DNA of 32,296 bases, taken from the NCBI GenBank assembly GCA_039815145.1, contig JBCBZW010000007.1, positions 65,192 to 97,487 of the forward strand. Reading direction: 5' to 3'. Shown here one piece after another: positions 1 through 8,348 of the stretch (position 1 is its first letter; each line of letters opens with the position of its first letter). The stretch comes from Pseudomonadota bacterium. Its GTDB lineage: Bacteria > Pseudomonadota > Gammaproteobacteria > Steroidobacterales > JBCBZW01. The notes beneath the pieces were generated by a model. It made no database searches and was not told the DNA's origin. It worked only from the letters and a program-made list of their open reading frames with translations. Made by a program: the position numbers and the translations under genes.

Positions 1-165
1 ATCGCCGGCATCTCGATCTGGAACCTCGATCCGGCGGGGATCGGCTTTGACGACATCGTCTTCGACGTGCCCGGTATCCAGGTGCCCGAGCCGAGCTCGC
101 TCTTCCTCGTGGCGCTGGGCCTGCTCGGAGGCGCCTACGTGCGCCGTCAGGGGGGCGTCGTCTAG
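1..165 (+). CDS. C-terminus of a PEP-CTERM exported protein (5' partial)
   Basis: Only the last 54 residues are in the window; the frame is open from base 1 and stops at TAG 163-165. The tail has the three parts of a PEP-CTERM sorting signal: the motif V-P-E-P-S-S, a hydrophobic stretch (LFLVALGLLGGAYV), and a short basic end (RRQ). In known systems such tails are recognised by exosortase EpsH/XrtA and the protein goes to the cell surface or the exopolysaccharide matrix. The preceding residues (IWNLDPAGIGFDDIVFDV) resemble the end of a beta-sandwich ectodomain, as is common in these proteins, but the domain itself lies outside the window. No exosortase gene is present here, so it must be elsewhere in the genome. 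The sorting-tail call is strong; the molecular function is unknown. Confidence 0.85.
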   Translation: MAGISIWNLDPAGIGFDDIVFDVPGIQVPEPSSLFLVALGLLGGAYVRRQGGVV

Positions 166-196
166 CCCACCAGATTATTGAAAATGTTAGTGCCCT

Positions 197-229
197 GCGT
201 GGGGGCTGGCTGATTGGCTGCCCCCGCGC
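197..229. terminator. Terminator-like hairpin after the PEP-CTERM gene
   Basis: GCGTGGGGGC (197-206) pairs with GCCCCCGCGC (220-229): ten pairs with one G-U, around a 13-nt loop. It lies 32 nt past the PEP-CTERM stop and before sixA. There is no clean T-run after it (TCGTCTTGTC follows), so intrinsic termination is only likely. Confidence 0.4.
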
Positions 230-285
230 GTCGTCTTGTCGTCTCGGTGGTCAGCTCGTTGTCGATCCCTTACGCTAGCTGCGCT

Positions 286-786
286 ATGCGCGAGCTGATC
301 ATCTTCCGTCACGCCAAGTCTTGCTGGGACGATCCTGAGCTGGACGACATCGACCGCCCTCTCAACGCGAGGGGCAAGCGCAGTGCGCCTGAGATGGGCG
401 CCCGCCTGTTGGCGCGAGGGTGCGTTCCCGATCGCTTGTATTGCAGCCCAGCGCGACGGGCTCGCGACACGGCTTACCTGCTGGCGTCCGAGCTGGACTG
501 CGCGCCGGATCGCATCGACGTGGTCGAATCCCTCTATCCGGGGGATCCGCAAGACTGGCTCGGCGTGATCAAGCGCCTGGCCGACGAGGACGCACGCGTA
601 CTCCTCATCGGTCACAATCCCGGCCTCACCGACACGGTCAATGCATTGGCCACTGCCGATATCGACAACGTGCCCACGGCCGGTTACGCCTCGATCGCGT
701 TCGATGCACTTACGTGGAAGCGCGTGGAATGGGGCAGCGGACAGCTCGCGCGATTTGATTATCCGAAGTCGCGTAAGCCGACCTGA
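286..786 (+). CDS. sixA: Phosphohistidine phosphatase SixA
   Basis: A 166-residue histidine-phosphatase-superfamily protein. The phosphoacceptor motif is F-R-H9-A-K-S at the extreme N-terminus, followed by RPLNARGKR (24-32), the LYCSPARRARDTA segment (51-63) and the second catalytic His in G-H110-N-P-G. This length and layout fit SixA, which removes phosphate from histidine of phosphotransfer domains (ArcB, and the nitrogen PTS protein NPr, in E. coli). The frame is open upstream to 214, but only the ATG at 286 puts the RHG-type motif seven residues from the start as in the family, so I chose it. No strong Shine-Dalgarno is visible. It converges with the ETF-QO gene, with five bases between the stop codons. 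The target protein here cannot be told from sequence. Confidence 0.88.
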   Translation: MRELIIFRHAKSCWDDPELDDIDRPLNARGKRSAPEMGARLLARGCVPDRLYCSPARRARDTAYLLASELDCAPDRIDVVESLYPGDPQDWLGVIKRLADEDARVLLIGHNPGLTDTVNALATADIDNVPTAGYASIAFDALTWKRVEWGSGQLARFDYPKSRKPT

Positions 787-791
787 AGCGA

Positions 792-2447
792 CTACATGTT
801 CGAGTAGTTCGGCCCGCCGCCGCCCTCCGGCGTCACCCAGTTGATGTTCTGCTGCGGATCCTTGATGTCACATGTCTTGCAGTGCACGCAGTTCTGCGCG
901 TTGATGCGCAGCGCTTGAGCGCCATCCTCCTGCACCACCTCGTACACGCCGGCCGGGCAATAGCGCTGGGCCGGTTCATCAAAGGTCGGCAGGTTCACCG
1001 CGATCGGCAGGGACGGGTCGCCAAGCTGCAGATGTACCGGCTGATCCTCCTCGTGGTTGGTGCTCGAGAGGAACACGGAGGAGAGCTTGTCGAAGCTGAT
1101 CACGCCGTCGGGCTTGGGGTAGTCGATCTTCGGTGCCTGCGCCGCGGGCACGAGGGAGTCGTGGTCCGGTGTCGTGTTGCGCAGGGTGAAGGGCAGGCGG
1201 CCGCGGAAGATCGCCTGATCGATCCAGGTGAAGGCGGCGCCTAACCATAGTCCTAGCTTGTGCTGGGCCGGGCCGAAGTTGCGGCCCTGGTGCAGCTCCT
1301 GGTGGACCCAGGAGGCGTCGACGGCCTGCGGGTACGTCTCCAGCGTCTGGCCACCCTCATCACCGGCGAAGAGTGCCTCGCAGACCGCTTCGGCCGCGAG
1401 CATGCCCGTCTTCATGGCAGTGTGATTGCCCTTGATCTTCACGCCGTTCAGAAAGCCAGCATCGCAGCCCACCAGCATGCCGCCCGGGAACACGAGCTTC
1501 GGCAACGATTGGAGGCCGCCCTTGTTCACGGCCCGGGCGCCGTAGGAGGCGCGCTCACCGCCTTCGAGGGTCTCGCGGATCCGCGGGTGTTGCTTCCAGC
1601 GCTGGAACTCGTCGAAGGGGCTGAGGTGCGGGTTGCGGTAGTTGAGGGCGACGATCATGCCGAGAAACACCTGGTTGTTCTCGGCGTGGTAGAGGAAGCC
1701 ACCGCCTTCCGTGTGGCTGTCGAGGGGCCAGCCGAGCGTGTGCACGACCAGGCCCTCGCGGTGCTTCTCAGGATCGATGCGCCAGACTTCCTTCAGGCCG
1801 ATGCCGTAGTGCTGCGGGTCGACGCCGTCGCGAAGGTCGAACTGTTGCATGAGGCGCTTGCCGAGGTGGCCGTGGCAGCCTTCGGCGAAGATGGTGTACT
1901 TCGCGCGCAGCTCGTAGCCCGGCTCGAAGGCATCCTTCGCCTCACCGTCGCGGCCCACGCCCATGTCCTGGGTGACGATGCCCACCACGCGACCGTTCTC
2001 CACGATCACATCGGCGGCGGGGAACCCAGGAAAGACGTTGACCTCCATCGCCTCGGCCTGCTCCGCCAGCCAACGGCACAGCTTGCCCATGCTGACGATG
2101 CGGTTGCCGGCGTTGTGCATCGGCGGCGGGATGAACATGTCCGGCACGCGCATGGACCTGGCGTCGTCGCGCAGCATCCAGAACTCATCGCCGTTCACTT
2201 CACTGCCGAGGGGCGCGCCGTTCTCGGCTGCGTCGGGGAACAGCTCGTCCAGCGCGCGGGTTTCCAGCACGGCGCCGGACAGGATGTGGGCGCCGATCTC
2301 CGAACCCTTCTCCACCAGGCACACGCTGAGGTCTGCGCCCTTCTCCTGGCACAGCTGGCGGATGCGACAGGCCGCGGCGAGACCTGAGGGGCCGCCGCCG
2401 ACGATGACCACGTCGAACTCCATCGTCTCGCGTTCTACATCAGCCAT
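792..2447 (-). CDS. etfQO: Electron transfer flavoprotein-ubiquinone oxidoreductase
   Basis: A 551-residue protein of normal family length. An N-terminal FAD-binding Rossmann motif (VVIVGGGPSG, residues 13-22) is followed by the long central FAD and quinone-binding part with the membrane-associated segment. The C-terminal 4Fe-4S site has its four cysteines at 497, 520, 523 and 526 (Cys-Pro, then C-V-H-C-K-T-C). The enzyme takes electrons from reduced ETF and passes them to ubiquinone at the inner membrane. It is the electron outlet for the acyl-CoA dehydrogenase and EtfAB encoded further along the same strand, although two other genes and a strand switch separate it from that operon. The ATG at 2447 has AAGGTG about nine bases upstream; a second ATG eight codons later is possible. 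The call is secure. Confidence 0.96.
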   Translation of the reverse strand: MADVERETMEFDVVIVGGGPSGLAAACRIRQLCQEKGADLSVCLVEKGSEIGAHILSGAVLETRALDELFPDAAENGAPLGSEVNGDEFWMLRDDARSMRVPDMFIPPPMHNAGNRIVSMGKLCRWLAEQAEAMEVNVFPGFPAADVIVENGRVVGIVTQDMGVGRDGEAKDAFEPGYELRAKYTIFAEGCHGHLGKRLMQQFDLRDGVDPQHYGIGLKEVWRIDPEKHREGLVVHTLGWPLDSHTEGGGFLYHAENNQVFLGMIVALNYRNPHLSPFDEFQRWKQHPRIRETLEGGERASYGARAVNKGGLQSLPKLVFPGGMLVGCDAGFLNGVKIKGNHTAMKTGMLAAEAVCEALFAGDEGGQTLETYPQAVDASWVHQELHQGRNFGPAQHKLGLWLGAAFTWIDQAIFRGRLPFTLRNTTPDHDSLVPAAQAPKIDYPKPDGVISFDKLSSVFLSSTNHEEDQPVHLQLGDPSLPIAVNLPTFDEPAQRYCPAGVYEVVQEDGAQALRINAQNCVHCKTCDIKDPQQNINWVTPEGGGGPNYSNM

Positions 2448-2871
2448 GACGTTTCACCTTGGTGCCGCGATGGGTGACCGGTGGCGTTTGGCGGAGGTTG
2501 CGGCGGACATCGGACGCACGGTATCTCACGGGTTCGTTCTACTCTCGGTGTATCCAGGGGTTGCCTATCAGGTGCTCGATTGCACGATGTCGCGATTGTG
2601 CTCGACCCGGCGACGTTCGCGCCGTTGCCTCGCGCGGGCGACATCTCGCCGGGCTGATTGTATCTGATCGCCCCGCTGCAGGTGGGCACGAGCCCCATTC
2701 CGGCGAACCCTCAGAGCGGCACCCCGATGAGCCAGCCGTGCAACCAATGGGCGGGCCTTCGAATCTCAGTACGAGGCGACGCCGCGTTCGGCCCTGGGTG
2801 GCGTGTGCGGGCCGTCCAATGCAGTATCCGGGGATCGCACGACCGTGCGAATAGCAGGCAGGGAGTCAGGG
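2448..2871. other. Divergent intergenic region, no gene seen
   Basis: This 424-nt gap lies between the divergent ETF-QO and 2872-3903 genes and should hold promoters for both. I found no convincing -35/-10 pair. Short open frames on both strands here have neither recognisable protein sequence nor good ribosome sites. A TCGCCGGG-type inverted repeat (2606-2613 with 2646-2653, 32 nt apart) is too loose to call. Confidence 0.5.
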
Positions 2872-3903
2872 ATGTTTCGATTCGGCCGCTTTGGCATCGT
2901 GCTCGCGAGCCTGGCACTGGTGGGTCTCGTCGGGTTGTCGCAATGGCAGCGAGCGTCGCGCGAACCGGTGGTCGAATCCGTGCAGGGCGGCCGCTCGCTT
3001 CCAGCCCTGCCGGAGCTCAGGGCCTTTCGTCGCGACGGCGAGTTGAGCGCCAACCCGCTCGAGGTGATGCAAGCGCTGGAAGACGCTCCCGAGGCTGATC
3101 GCATCGGCACTATCCGCCTCGACCTCGAGTACGGCGACTTCACGATTCTGCCGGGTGAGCCCGGCGAGGGCGTGCGCATCACGGGCACCTACGAACCCGA
3201 CGCCTTCCGCCTCGAAGAGCGCTTCGAGGACGCCGGTGGCGCGTGGGAGTACAGCGTCACCTTCCGCGCCAAGGGCGGCACGATGGGCCTGCTCGTGAGC
3301 GGCGCGGGCAACCAGCCTCAGAACGAACTGACCATCACGCTGCCCCCGGACTTGCTCTTCGATCTCGAAGGCGAGTGGGGGATCGGTTTGCTCGAGGCGG
3401 AGCTCGGTGGCCTTTGGCTGCGCAACGTCGAGCTCGAGACGCGCACGGGCTCGCACAGCTTGAGCTTCAGCGTCCCCACCCAGTGGCCGCTCCGACGCCT
3501 CGAGGTGGACAAGGGCGTCGGCGAGTTCGCCATCCGCCAGTTGGGCAATGCGTCAGCGCAGTCCACGCGCGTGAAGCAGTCCATCGGCAGTGCCCAGGTC
3601 GACCTCGGCGGCGCCTGGGTGATCGACGGTGAGGTGGCGATCAAGTCTTACATCGGGGAACTGGGCGTCGATGCGCCGGACCAGGCCCGCCTCGACGTGG
3701 CGGACACCAGCGTGTGGGTGGGCGAGAACCTCATCGACGAGGACGCGCAGGACGCCGTCGTGCCCGATAGCGCACCGACCGTGAGCCTTCGCGCCGAGCT
3801 GAGCGTAGGGGAGCTGCGCGTGCGGGGGCCGAGAGCTCCCGAGGCGCCGGACGAGGCGGAGGACGAGGAGATCACCGAAGAGGGCGATGCGGAGTTCCTC
3901 TGA
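2872..3903 (+). CDS. Membrane-anchored protein with repetitive beta (DUF4097/toast-rack-like) region, unknown function
   Basis: A 343-residue protein. Residues 8-23 are one hydrophobic segment after a short basic start (MFRFGRFG), consistent with an N-terminal membrane anchor or uncleaved signal. The rest should then lie in the periplasm. From about residue 80 to 320 it is rich in short alternating beta stretches with repeated patterns such as GELRV, GEFAIRQL and GSAQVDLGG, the look of DUF4097 or LiaF/toast-rack right-handed beta folds. The last 20 residues are strongly acidic. I chose ATG 2872 because GGGAG lies six bases upstream and the hydrophobic segment then falls at the N-terminus; the frame also opens at 2803. 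Its stop is 13 bases from that of the convergent yheS. Fold type is inferred from pattern only, and I do not know its function. Confidence 0.7.
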   Translation: MFRFGRFGIVLASLALVGLVGLSQWQRASREPVVESVQGGRSLPALPELRAFRRDGELSANPLEVMQALEDAPEADRIGTIRLDLEYGDFTILPGEPGEGVRITGTYEPDAFRLEERFEDAGGAWEYSVTFRAKGGTMGLLVSGAGNQPQNELTITLPPDLLFDLEGEWGIGLLEAELGGLWLRNVELETRTGSHSLSFSVPTQWPLRRLEVDKGVGEFAIRQLGNASAQSTRVKQSIGSAQVDLGGAWVIDGEVAIKSYIGELGVDAPDQARLDVADTSVWVGENLIDEDAQDAVVPDSAPTVSLRAELSVGELRVRGPRAPEAPDEAEDEEITEEGDAEFL

Positions 3904-3916
3904 AGATGCCCCGGGA

Positions 3917-5821
3917 CTAAGGCTCACCCGCCGACGCCGCTTCGAGCGCCTCGCTCGCCTCCAGCCACTCCCACTCCTGCGTCTCGATCAGGGTCTTGTG
4001 TTCGCCCTGGTCCTTCAGCAGTCGCTTCAGCTCGTCCTTACGTCCGCCATCGGCGTAGAGGTCGGCGTCGGCCAGCTGTGACTCGATACCCGCCAGCGTC
4101 TCGCGGTGTTTGCTGAGCTCCTTCTCGATGCGCTTCACCCGGTCGAGGAGCGGCTTGAGGCGCTTGCGCGCTTCTGCCTGCGCTTGTCGCTGCTGCTTTT
4201 TGTTAGGTGTGCGGGCAGATGATGCGTCTGCTTCCGGCTTCGCCCCGTCTTCCGTCTCCCGCTCCTTGAGCCAGTTCGGGTACTCATCGAGGCTCTCCGC
4301 GAAGCGATCCACCGTGCCGTCGTGCACGATGAGCAGCTCATCGCAAGCGCTGCGCAGCAGATGGCGATCGTGGGAGATCACCACCACGGCGCCCGCGTAC
4401 TCCATGAGGGCGATGCTGAGCGCCTGGCGCATCTCCAGGTCGAGATGGTTGGTGGGCTCATCGAGCAACAGCAGGTTGGGTCCTTGGCGAATCAGCAAGG
4501 CCAGCACCAGGCGGGCCTTCTCGCCGCCGGAAAACGGCGCGACCGGTTCGAAGATGCGCTCGCCGTTGAAGGCGAAGCGACCGAGGAAGTTGCGATGGTC
4601 CTGCTCGCGGTCATCGGGCGCCACCCGCCGCAGGAGTTCGATCGGGCTTTGCGCGGGGTCCAAGAGTTCGAGTTGGTGTTGGGCGAAGTAGCCGACGCGG
4701 GTGTCCTTGGCCAGGGTCCGCTCGCCCGTGAGCAGGGTGCTGCCCGTGGAGAGCGCCTTGACCAGCGTCGACTTGCCGGCGCCGTTCACGCCGAGGAGTC
4801 CGATACGATCGCCCGCGGCGAGGGTCACGTTCACGCCGCCGAGAACGGTGGTTTCGCCGTAGCCCACCGCGGCGTCGCGCAAGCTCAGCAGATGCTGGGG
4901 TTGTTTGACCGGATCGGCGAAGCGAAAGCTGAACTGCGAGTCCACGTGCGCGGGGGCGATTTGCTCCATGCGCTCGATCATCTTCAAGCGGCTTTGGGCC
5001 TGCTTCGCCTTCGAGGCCTTGTAGCGGAAACGGTCGACGAAGCTCTGCAGGTGCTTCACCTGTTTCTGCTGCTTCACGTGCATGGCTTGCTGCAGGGCCA
5101 GTTGCTCGGCGCGGATCTTCTCGAACTCGCTGTAGTTGCCCGTGTACTGGTGGAGTGCGCGGTGCTCGATGTGGGCGATGCGGGTGCAGACGGCGTCGAG
5201 GAAATCCCGGTCATGGGAGATCACCAGCAGCACGCCTTCGTAGGCCCTTAGCCAGCGCTCGAGCCAGAGGATCGCTGGCAGGTCTAAGTGGTTGGTGGGC
5301 TCATCGAGGAGCAGGATGTCGGAGCGACACATGAGCGCGCGGGCGAGATTTAGGCGCATGCGCCAACCGCCGGAGAAGGCCTCCACGGGCTTGCGGTACT
5401 CCTCCGGCGCGAAACCCAGGCCGTGCAGCAGGCGGGAGGCGCGTGATTCGGCGGTGTACCCGTCGATGAGTTCCATGCGTTCGTAGAGATCGTGCAGGTC
5501 GGTCTTGCCTGCGGCCTCGCCGCGAGCGATGGCGGATTGCACCTCGCGCAGCTCGCTGTCGCCGTCCATGACGTACTCGACGGCAGGCGCTGGGCCGTGC
5601 GGGCTCTCCTGGGCGACGTGGGCGATGACGTCCTTCGGGTCGATGGAGAGGGTGCCGTCGTCGGCTTCGAGTTCGCCGAGGAACATGGCGAAGAGGGACG
5701 ACTTGCCGCAACCGTTGGCGCCGATCACGCCGAGGCGTTGGCCGGCGTGGGCCTGGAGCGTGGCGTTGGAGATCAGGACTTCACGCCCGCGGCGGACGGC
5801 GATGTTAGTGAGCGATAGCAT
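3917..5821 (-). CDS. yheS: ABC-F family ATPase YheS
   Basis: 634 residues, matching E. coli YheS (637) in length and in many remembered stretches. It has two ABC ATPase domains and no membrane segments. Walker A motifs are at 34-41 (GANGCGKS) and 344-351 (GVNGAGKS). The first signature is SGGWRMRL (150-157) and the second SGGEKARL, and both domains carry LLLDEPTNHLDL. Between them is the charged helical linker (about 240-290) that in ABC-F proteins reaches into the ribosome E site, and a lysine-rich coiled-coil tail starts near 545. ABC-F members act on ribosomes; the exact role of YheS is less well defined. It is the last gene of the minus-strand run, six bases after zapE, so it may be co-transcribed with the leucine genes or have its own promoter inside zapE. 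Confidence 0.93.
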   Translation of the reverse strand: MLSLTNIAVRRGREVLISNATLQAHAGQRLGVIGANGCGKSSLFAMFLGELEADDGTLSIDPKDVIAHVAQESPHGPAPAVEYVMDGDSELREVQSAIARGEAAGKTDLHDLYERMELIDGYTAESRASRLLHGLGFAPEEYRKPVEAFSGGWRMRLNLARALMCRSDILLLDEPTNHLDLPAILWLERWLRAYEGVLLVISHDRDFLDAVCTRIAHIEHRALHQYTGNYSEFEKIRAEQLALQQAMHVKQQKQVKHLQSFVDRFRYKASKAKQAQSRLKMIERMEQIAPAHVDSQFSFRFADPVKQPQHLLSLRDAAVGYGETTVLGGVNVTLAAGDRIGLLGVNGAGKSTLVKALSTGSTLLTGERTLAKDTRVGYFAQHQLELLDPAQSPIELLRRVAPDDREQDHRNFLGRFAFNGERIFEPVAPFSGGEKARLVLALLIRQGPNLLLLDEPTNHLDLEMRQALSIALMEYAGAVVVISHDRHLLRSACDELLIVHDGTVDRFAESLDEYPNWLKERETEDGAKPEADASSARTPNKKQQRQAQAEARKRLKPLLDRVKRIEKELSKHRETLAGIESQLADADLYADGGRKDELKRLLKDQGEHKTLIETQEWEWLEASEALEAASAGEP

Positions 5822-5827
5822 GCGTGC

Positions 5828-6943
5828 TCACGGCAGGTGGGCCTGCGCCAGGTATTCTGTGCTCTGCATCTCCAGCAGGCGACTGCGCGTACGCTCGAAC
5901 TCAAAGGTGAGTCGCTCGCCCACATACAACTCCTCGAGCGGCGCCGCCGCGGAGAGGATCAACTTCACGTTGCGATCGTAGAACTCATCCACCAACGCGA
6001 TGAACCGTCGCGCCTGGTTCTCCAGCAACCCGGTGAGCACCGGCACGCCGGACACCATCACCGTATGAAACTCCTGGGCGATCTGGATGTAGTCGACCTG
6101 GCCACGAGGCCCGTCGCAGATGGCGTAGAAGTCGAACCACACCACGCCTTCCGCTGCTCGCCGCACCTCGATCGAGCGGCCTTCGATGTGCAGGGGGCCG
6201 GCGTGGCATTGGCCGTCCGTGCAGAAGGAGTCGAAGTAGCGGTTGATGTTCTGCTCGGCCTGATCGTCCAGCGGATGGTGGTAGATCTCCGCACGCTCGA
6301 GCAGGCGCAGGCGGTAGTCGGTGCCGCCGTCGAGGTTGAGCACTTGCGTGTGCTCCTCGAGCAATGCGATGGCGGGCAGGAACCGCGCCCGCTGCAGGCC
6401 GTTAGCGTACAAGCCTGATGGCGGTACATTGGAGGTGGCGATCAGCGTGACGCCGCGCTCGAAGAGCTCGCCGAACAGGGTGCCCAGGAGCATGGCGTCG
6501 GTGATGTCGGAGACGAACAGTTCGTCGAAGCACAGCACCCGGGCACGCTCGGCGAACTGATCCGCCACATGCTTGAGCGGGTCGCGTGTGTCCTGCAGGG
6601 TGGCGAGCGTGTTGTGGACTTCGTACATGAAGCGATGGAAGTGCGCGCGGTAGCGCTGCTCGAGCGGCAGGCACTCGTAGAAGAGATCCATCAGCCAGGT
6701 CTTGCCGCGACCGACACCGCCCCAGAGGTAAAGCCCCTTCACAGGCCCCGAGGGAGTGTCGGTGCTGCGACCTAACAGCGCTCGGAAAGCACGCCGAACG
6801 GAAGGGCCGGTGGCGGGGGCCTGCTCACGTTCGAGCAGGCGTCGGGTGAGATCGCTGAGCGCCTCGACGGCTTGCGCCTGCGCGGGATCGGCGATCGCCT
6901 CGCCGCTCTCGACCAGCTGCTGATAGCGTCGCTTCAGCTCCAT
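5828..6943 (-). CDS. zapE: Cell division protein ZapE (AFG1-like AAA ATPase)
   Basis: A 371-residue AFG1/ZapE P-loop ATPase. Walker A is GGVGRGKT (75-82), preceded by the conserved KGLYLW. The Walker B-like CFDELFVSDITDAMLLG and the sensor region LIATSNVPPSGLYANGLQR follow. The C-terminal segment with ALVDEFYDRNVKLILSA is typical of the family. ZapE associates with the Z-ring and is needed for division under some stress conditions in E. coli; mitochondrial homologues handle misfolded inner membrane proteins. It starts 20 bases after scoB and ends six bases before yheS, so it lies at the tail of the leucine operon. That link is likely positional rather than functional. The call is firm. Confidence 0.94.
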   Translation of the reverse strand: MELKRRYQQLVESGEAIADPAQAQAVEALSDLTRRLLEREQAPATGPSVRRAFRALLGRSTDTPSGPVKGLYLWGGVGRGKTWLMDLFYECLPLEQRYRAHFHRFMYEVHNTLATLQDTRDPLKHVADQFAERARVLCFDELFVSDITDAMLLGTLFGELFERGVTLIATSNVPPSGLYANGLQRARFLPAIALLEEHTQVLNLDGGTDYRLRLLERAEIYHHPLDDQAEQNINRYFDSFCTDGQCHAGPLHIEGRSIEVRRAAEGVVWFDFYAICDGPRGQVDYIQIAQEFHTVMVSGVPVLTGLLENQARRFIALVDEFYDRNVKLILSAAAPLEELYVGERLTFEFERTRSRLLEMQSTEYLAQAHLP

Positions 6944-6963
6944 CGGCGCTCAGCGTTCAGGGG

Positions 6964-7608
6964 TCAGGCGAGCCCGTCGGCGACGCGGAAGTCCGCCGCC
7001 GTGGCAGCGCGTACCTGATCGACGGTCACTTCCGGGGCCAGCTCCACCAGGGTGAGGCCGTCCTCGCCGATGCTCATCACGCCGAGGTCGGTGATGATCT
7101 CATCGACCACCCCAACGCCGGTCAGCGGCAGGGTGCACTCCGGCAGGATCTTGGGCGAGCCGTCGCGCGCCGTGTGCTCCATGATCACCACCACCTTCTT
7201 CACGCCGGCGACCAGATCCATGGCACCGCCCATGCCCTTCACCATCTTGCCGGGGATCATCCAGTTGGCGAGGTCACCGTTGGCGGCCACCTGCATGGCG
7301 CCCAGGATCGAGAGGTCGATGTGGCCGCCGCGGATCATGGCGAAGCTGTCGGCGGAGGAGAAGTAGCTGGTCTGCTTAAGCTCCGTGATCGTCTGCTTGC
7401 CGGCGTTGATGAGGTCCGCATCCACCTCTTCCTCCAGGGGGAAGGGGCCCATGCCGAGCATGCCGTTCTCGCTCTGCAGCGTCACGGTCATGCCTTCGGG
7501 GATGTAGTTGGCGACCAGCGTAGGCATGCCGATGCCGAGGTTCACGTAGTAGCCGTCGCGCAGTTCACCGGCGGCGCGGCGAGCGATGTCGTTTCTGGAC
7601 CAGGGCAT
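6964..7608 (-). CDS. scoB: Succinyl-CoA:3-oxoacid CoA-transferase subunit B
   Basis: A 214-residue type I CoA-transferase beta subunit. The catalytic glutamate is E47 in the motif S-E-N-G ([11 protein letters not shown]), which forms the glutamyl-CoA thioester intermediate. GIGMPTLV (25-32) and the late [16 protein letters not shown] segment are also typical. With ScoA it moves CoA from succinyl-CoA to acetoacetate, giving acetoacetyl-CoA for thiolase. The start lies four bases from the ScoA stop, so the subunits are probably translationally coupled. In this operon it disposes of the acetoacetate made by HMG-CoA lyase. The substrate is inferred from context; other 3-oxoacids are possible. Confidence 0.93.
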   Translation of the reverse strand: MPWSRNDIARRAAGELRDGYYVNLGIGMPTLVANYIPEGMTVTLQSENGMLGMGPFPLEEEVDADLINAGKQTITELKQTSYFSSADSFAMIRGGHIDLSILGAMQVAANGDLANWMIPGKMVKGMGGAMDLVAGVKKVVVIMEHTARDGSPKILPECTLPLTGVGVVDEIITDLGVMSIGEDGLTLVELAPEVTVDQVRAATAADFRVADGLA

Positions 7609-7612
7609 GGCG

Positions 7613-8320
7613 TTAGGCTCCCGCTTCGCGCACGGTGCGCTGTTCGATGCGTTTCTCGTAGTGCTCGCCGCGGATCAGGCGGTCGACGAAGATGCCGGGC
7701 GTGTGAATCTGGTCGGGATCGAGTTCGCCCACTTCCACCAGTTCCTCCACCTCAGCCACGGTGACGCGGCCGGCGGTGGCCATCATCGGATTGAAGTTGC
7801 GCGCGGTCTTGCGGTAGACGAGGTTGCCTTCCGCATCGCCCTTCCAGGCCTTCACCAGGGCGACGTCGGCGGTGAGGCCGGTCTCGAGCACGTAGGTCAC
7901 GCCGTCGAAGTCCTTCAGCTCCTTGCCCTCGGCGATCTTGGTGCCGACGCCCGTGCGGGTGTAGAAGCCGGGGATCCCGGCGCCGCCGGCGCGGATGCGC
8001 TCGGCTAGCGTGCCCTGGGGGTTGAACTCGAGCTCCAGCTCGCCGCTCAGGAACTGCTTTTCGAAGGTTTTGTTCTCGCCCACGTAGGAGGAGACCATCT
8101 TCTGAATCTGGCGGGTCTGCAGCAGGAGCCCAAGGCCGAAGTCGTCGACGCCGGCGTTGTTGCTGATCACCGTGAGGCCCTTGGCGCCGGAGTCGCGCAG
8201 GGCCGCGATCAGGTGCTCGGGGATGCCGCAGAGGCCGAAGCCCCCCGCCATCAGCGTCATGTCGTCGCGCAGGAGGCCCTCGAGGGCTGCCGTGGCGTCG
8301 CTGAAGATCTTGTTGTTCAT
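7613..8320 (-). CDS. scoA: Succinyl-CoA:3-oxoacid CoA-transferase subunit A
   Basis: A 235-residue type I CoA-transferase alpha subunit. The N-terminal CoA-binding motif is [13 protein letters not shown] (residues about 22-34). [15 protein letters not shown] and the late [33 protein letters not shown] segment (shown here only to mark the region) are close to family consensus. It forms the heteromer with ScoB. It starts 28 bases after etfA. Together with the thiolase at 16767-17957 it completes acetoacetate use, so leucine carbon can end entirely as acetyl-CoA. Confidence 0.93.
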   Translation of the reverse strand: MNNKIFSDATAALEGLLRDDMTLMAGGFGLCGIPEHLIAALRDSGAKGLTVISNNAGVDDFGLGLLLQTRQIQKMVSSYVGENKTFEKQFLSGELELEFNPQGTLAERIRAGGAGIPGFYTRTGVGTKIAEGKELKDFDGVTYVLETGLTADVALVKAWKGDAEGNLVYRKTARNFNPMMATAGRVTVAEVEELVEVGELDPDQIHTPGIFVDRLIRGEHYEKRIEQRTVREAGA

Positions 8321-8348
8321 CCCCGCTCCCTAGTGATGACTGCCCGTG

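Noticed and set aside
2606-2653. Inverted repeat CCCGGCGA/TCGCCGGG in the ETF-QO upstream region
   Set aside because: Arms of 8 bp set 32 nt apart in 65-70% GC sequence are expected by chance, and no promoter element is near.
2459-2854. Open frame of 131 codons in the ETF-QO upstream gap
   Set aside because: Arg/Pro-rich translation without recognisable sequence, no ribosome site, and overlapping frames on both strands of similar quality.
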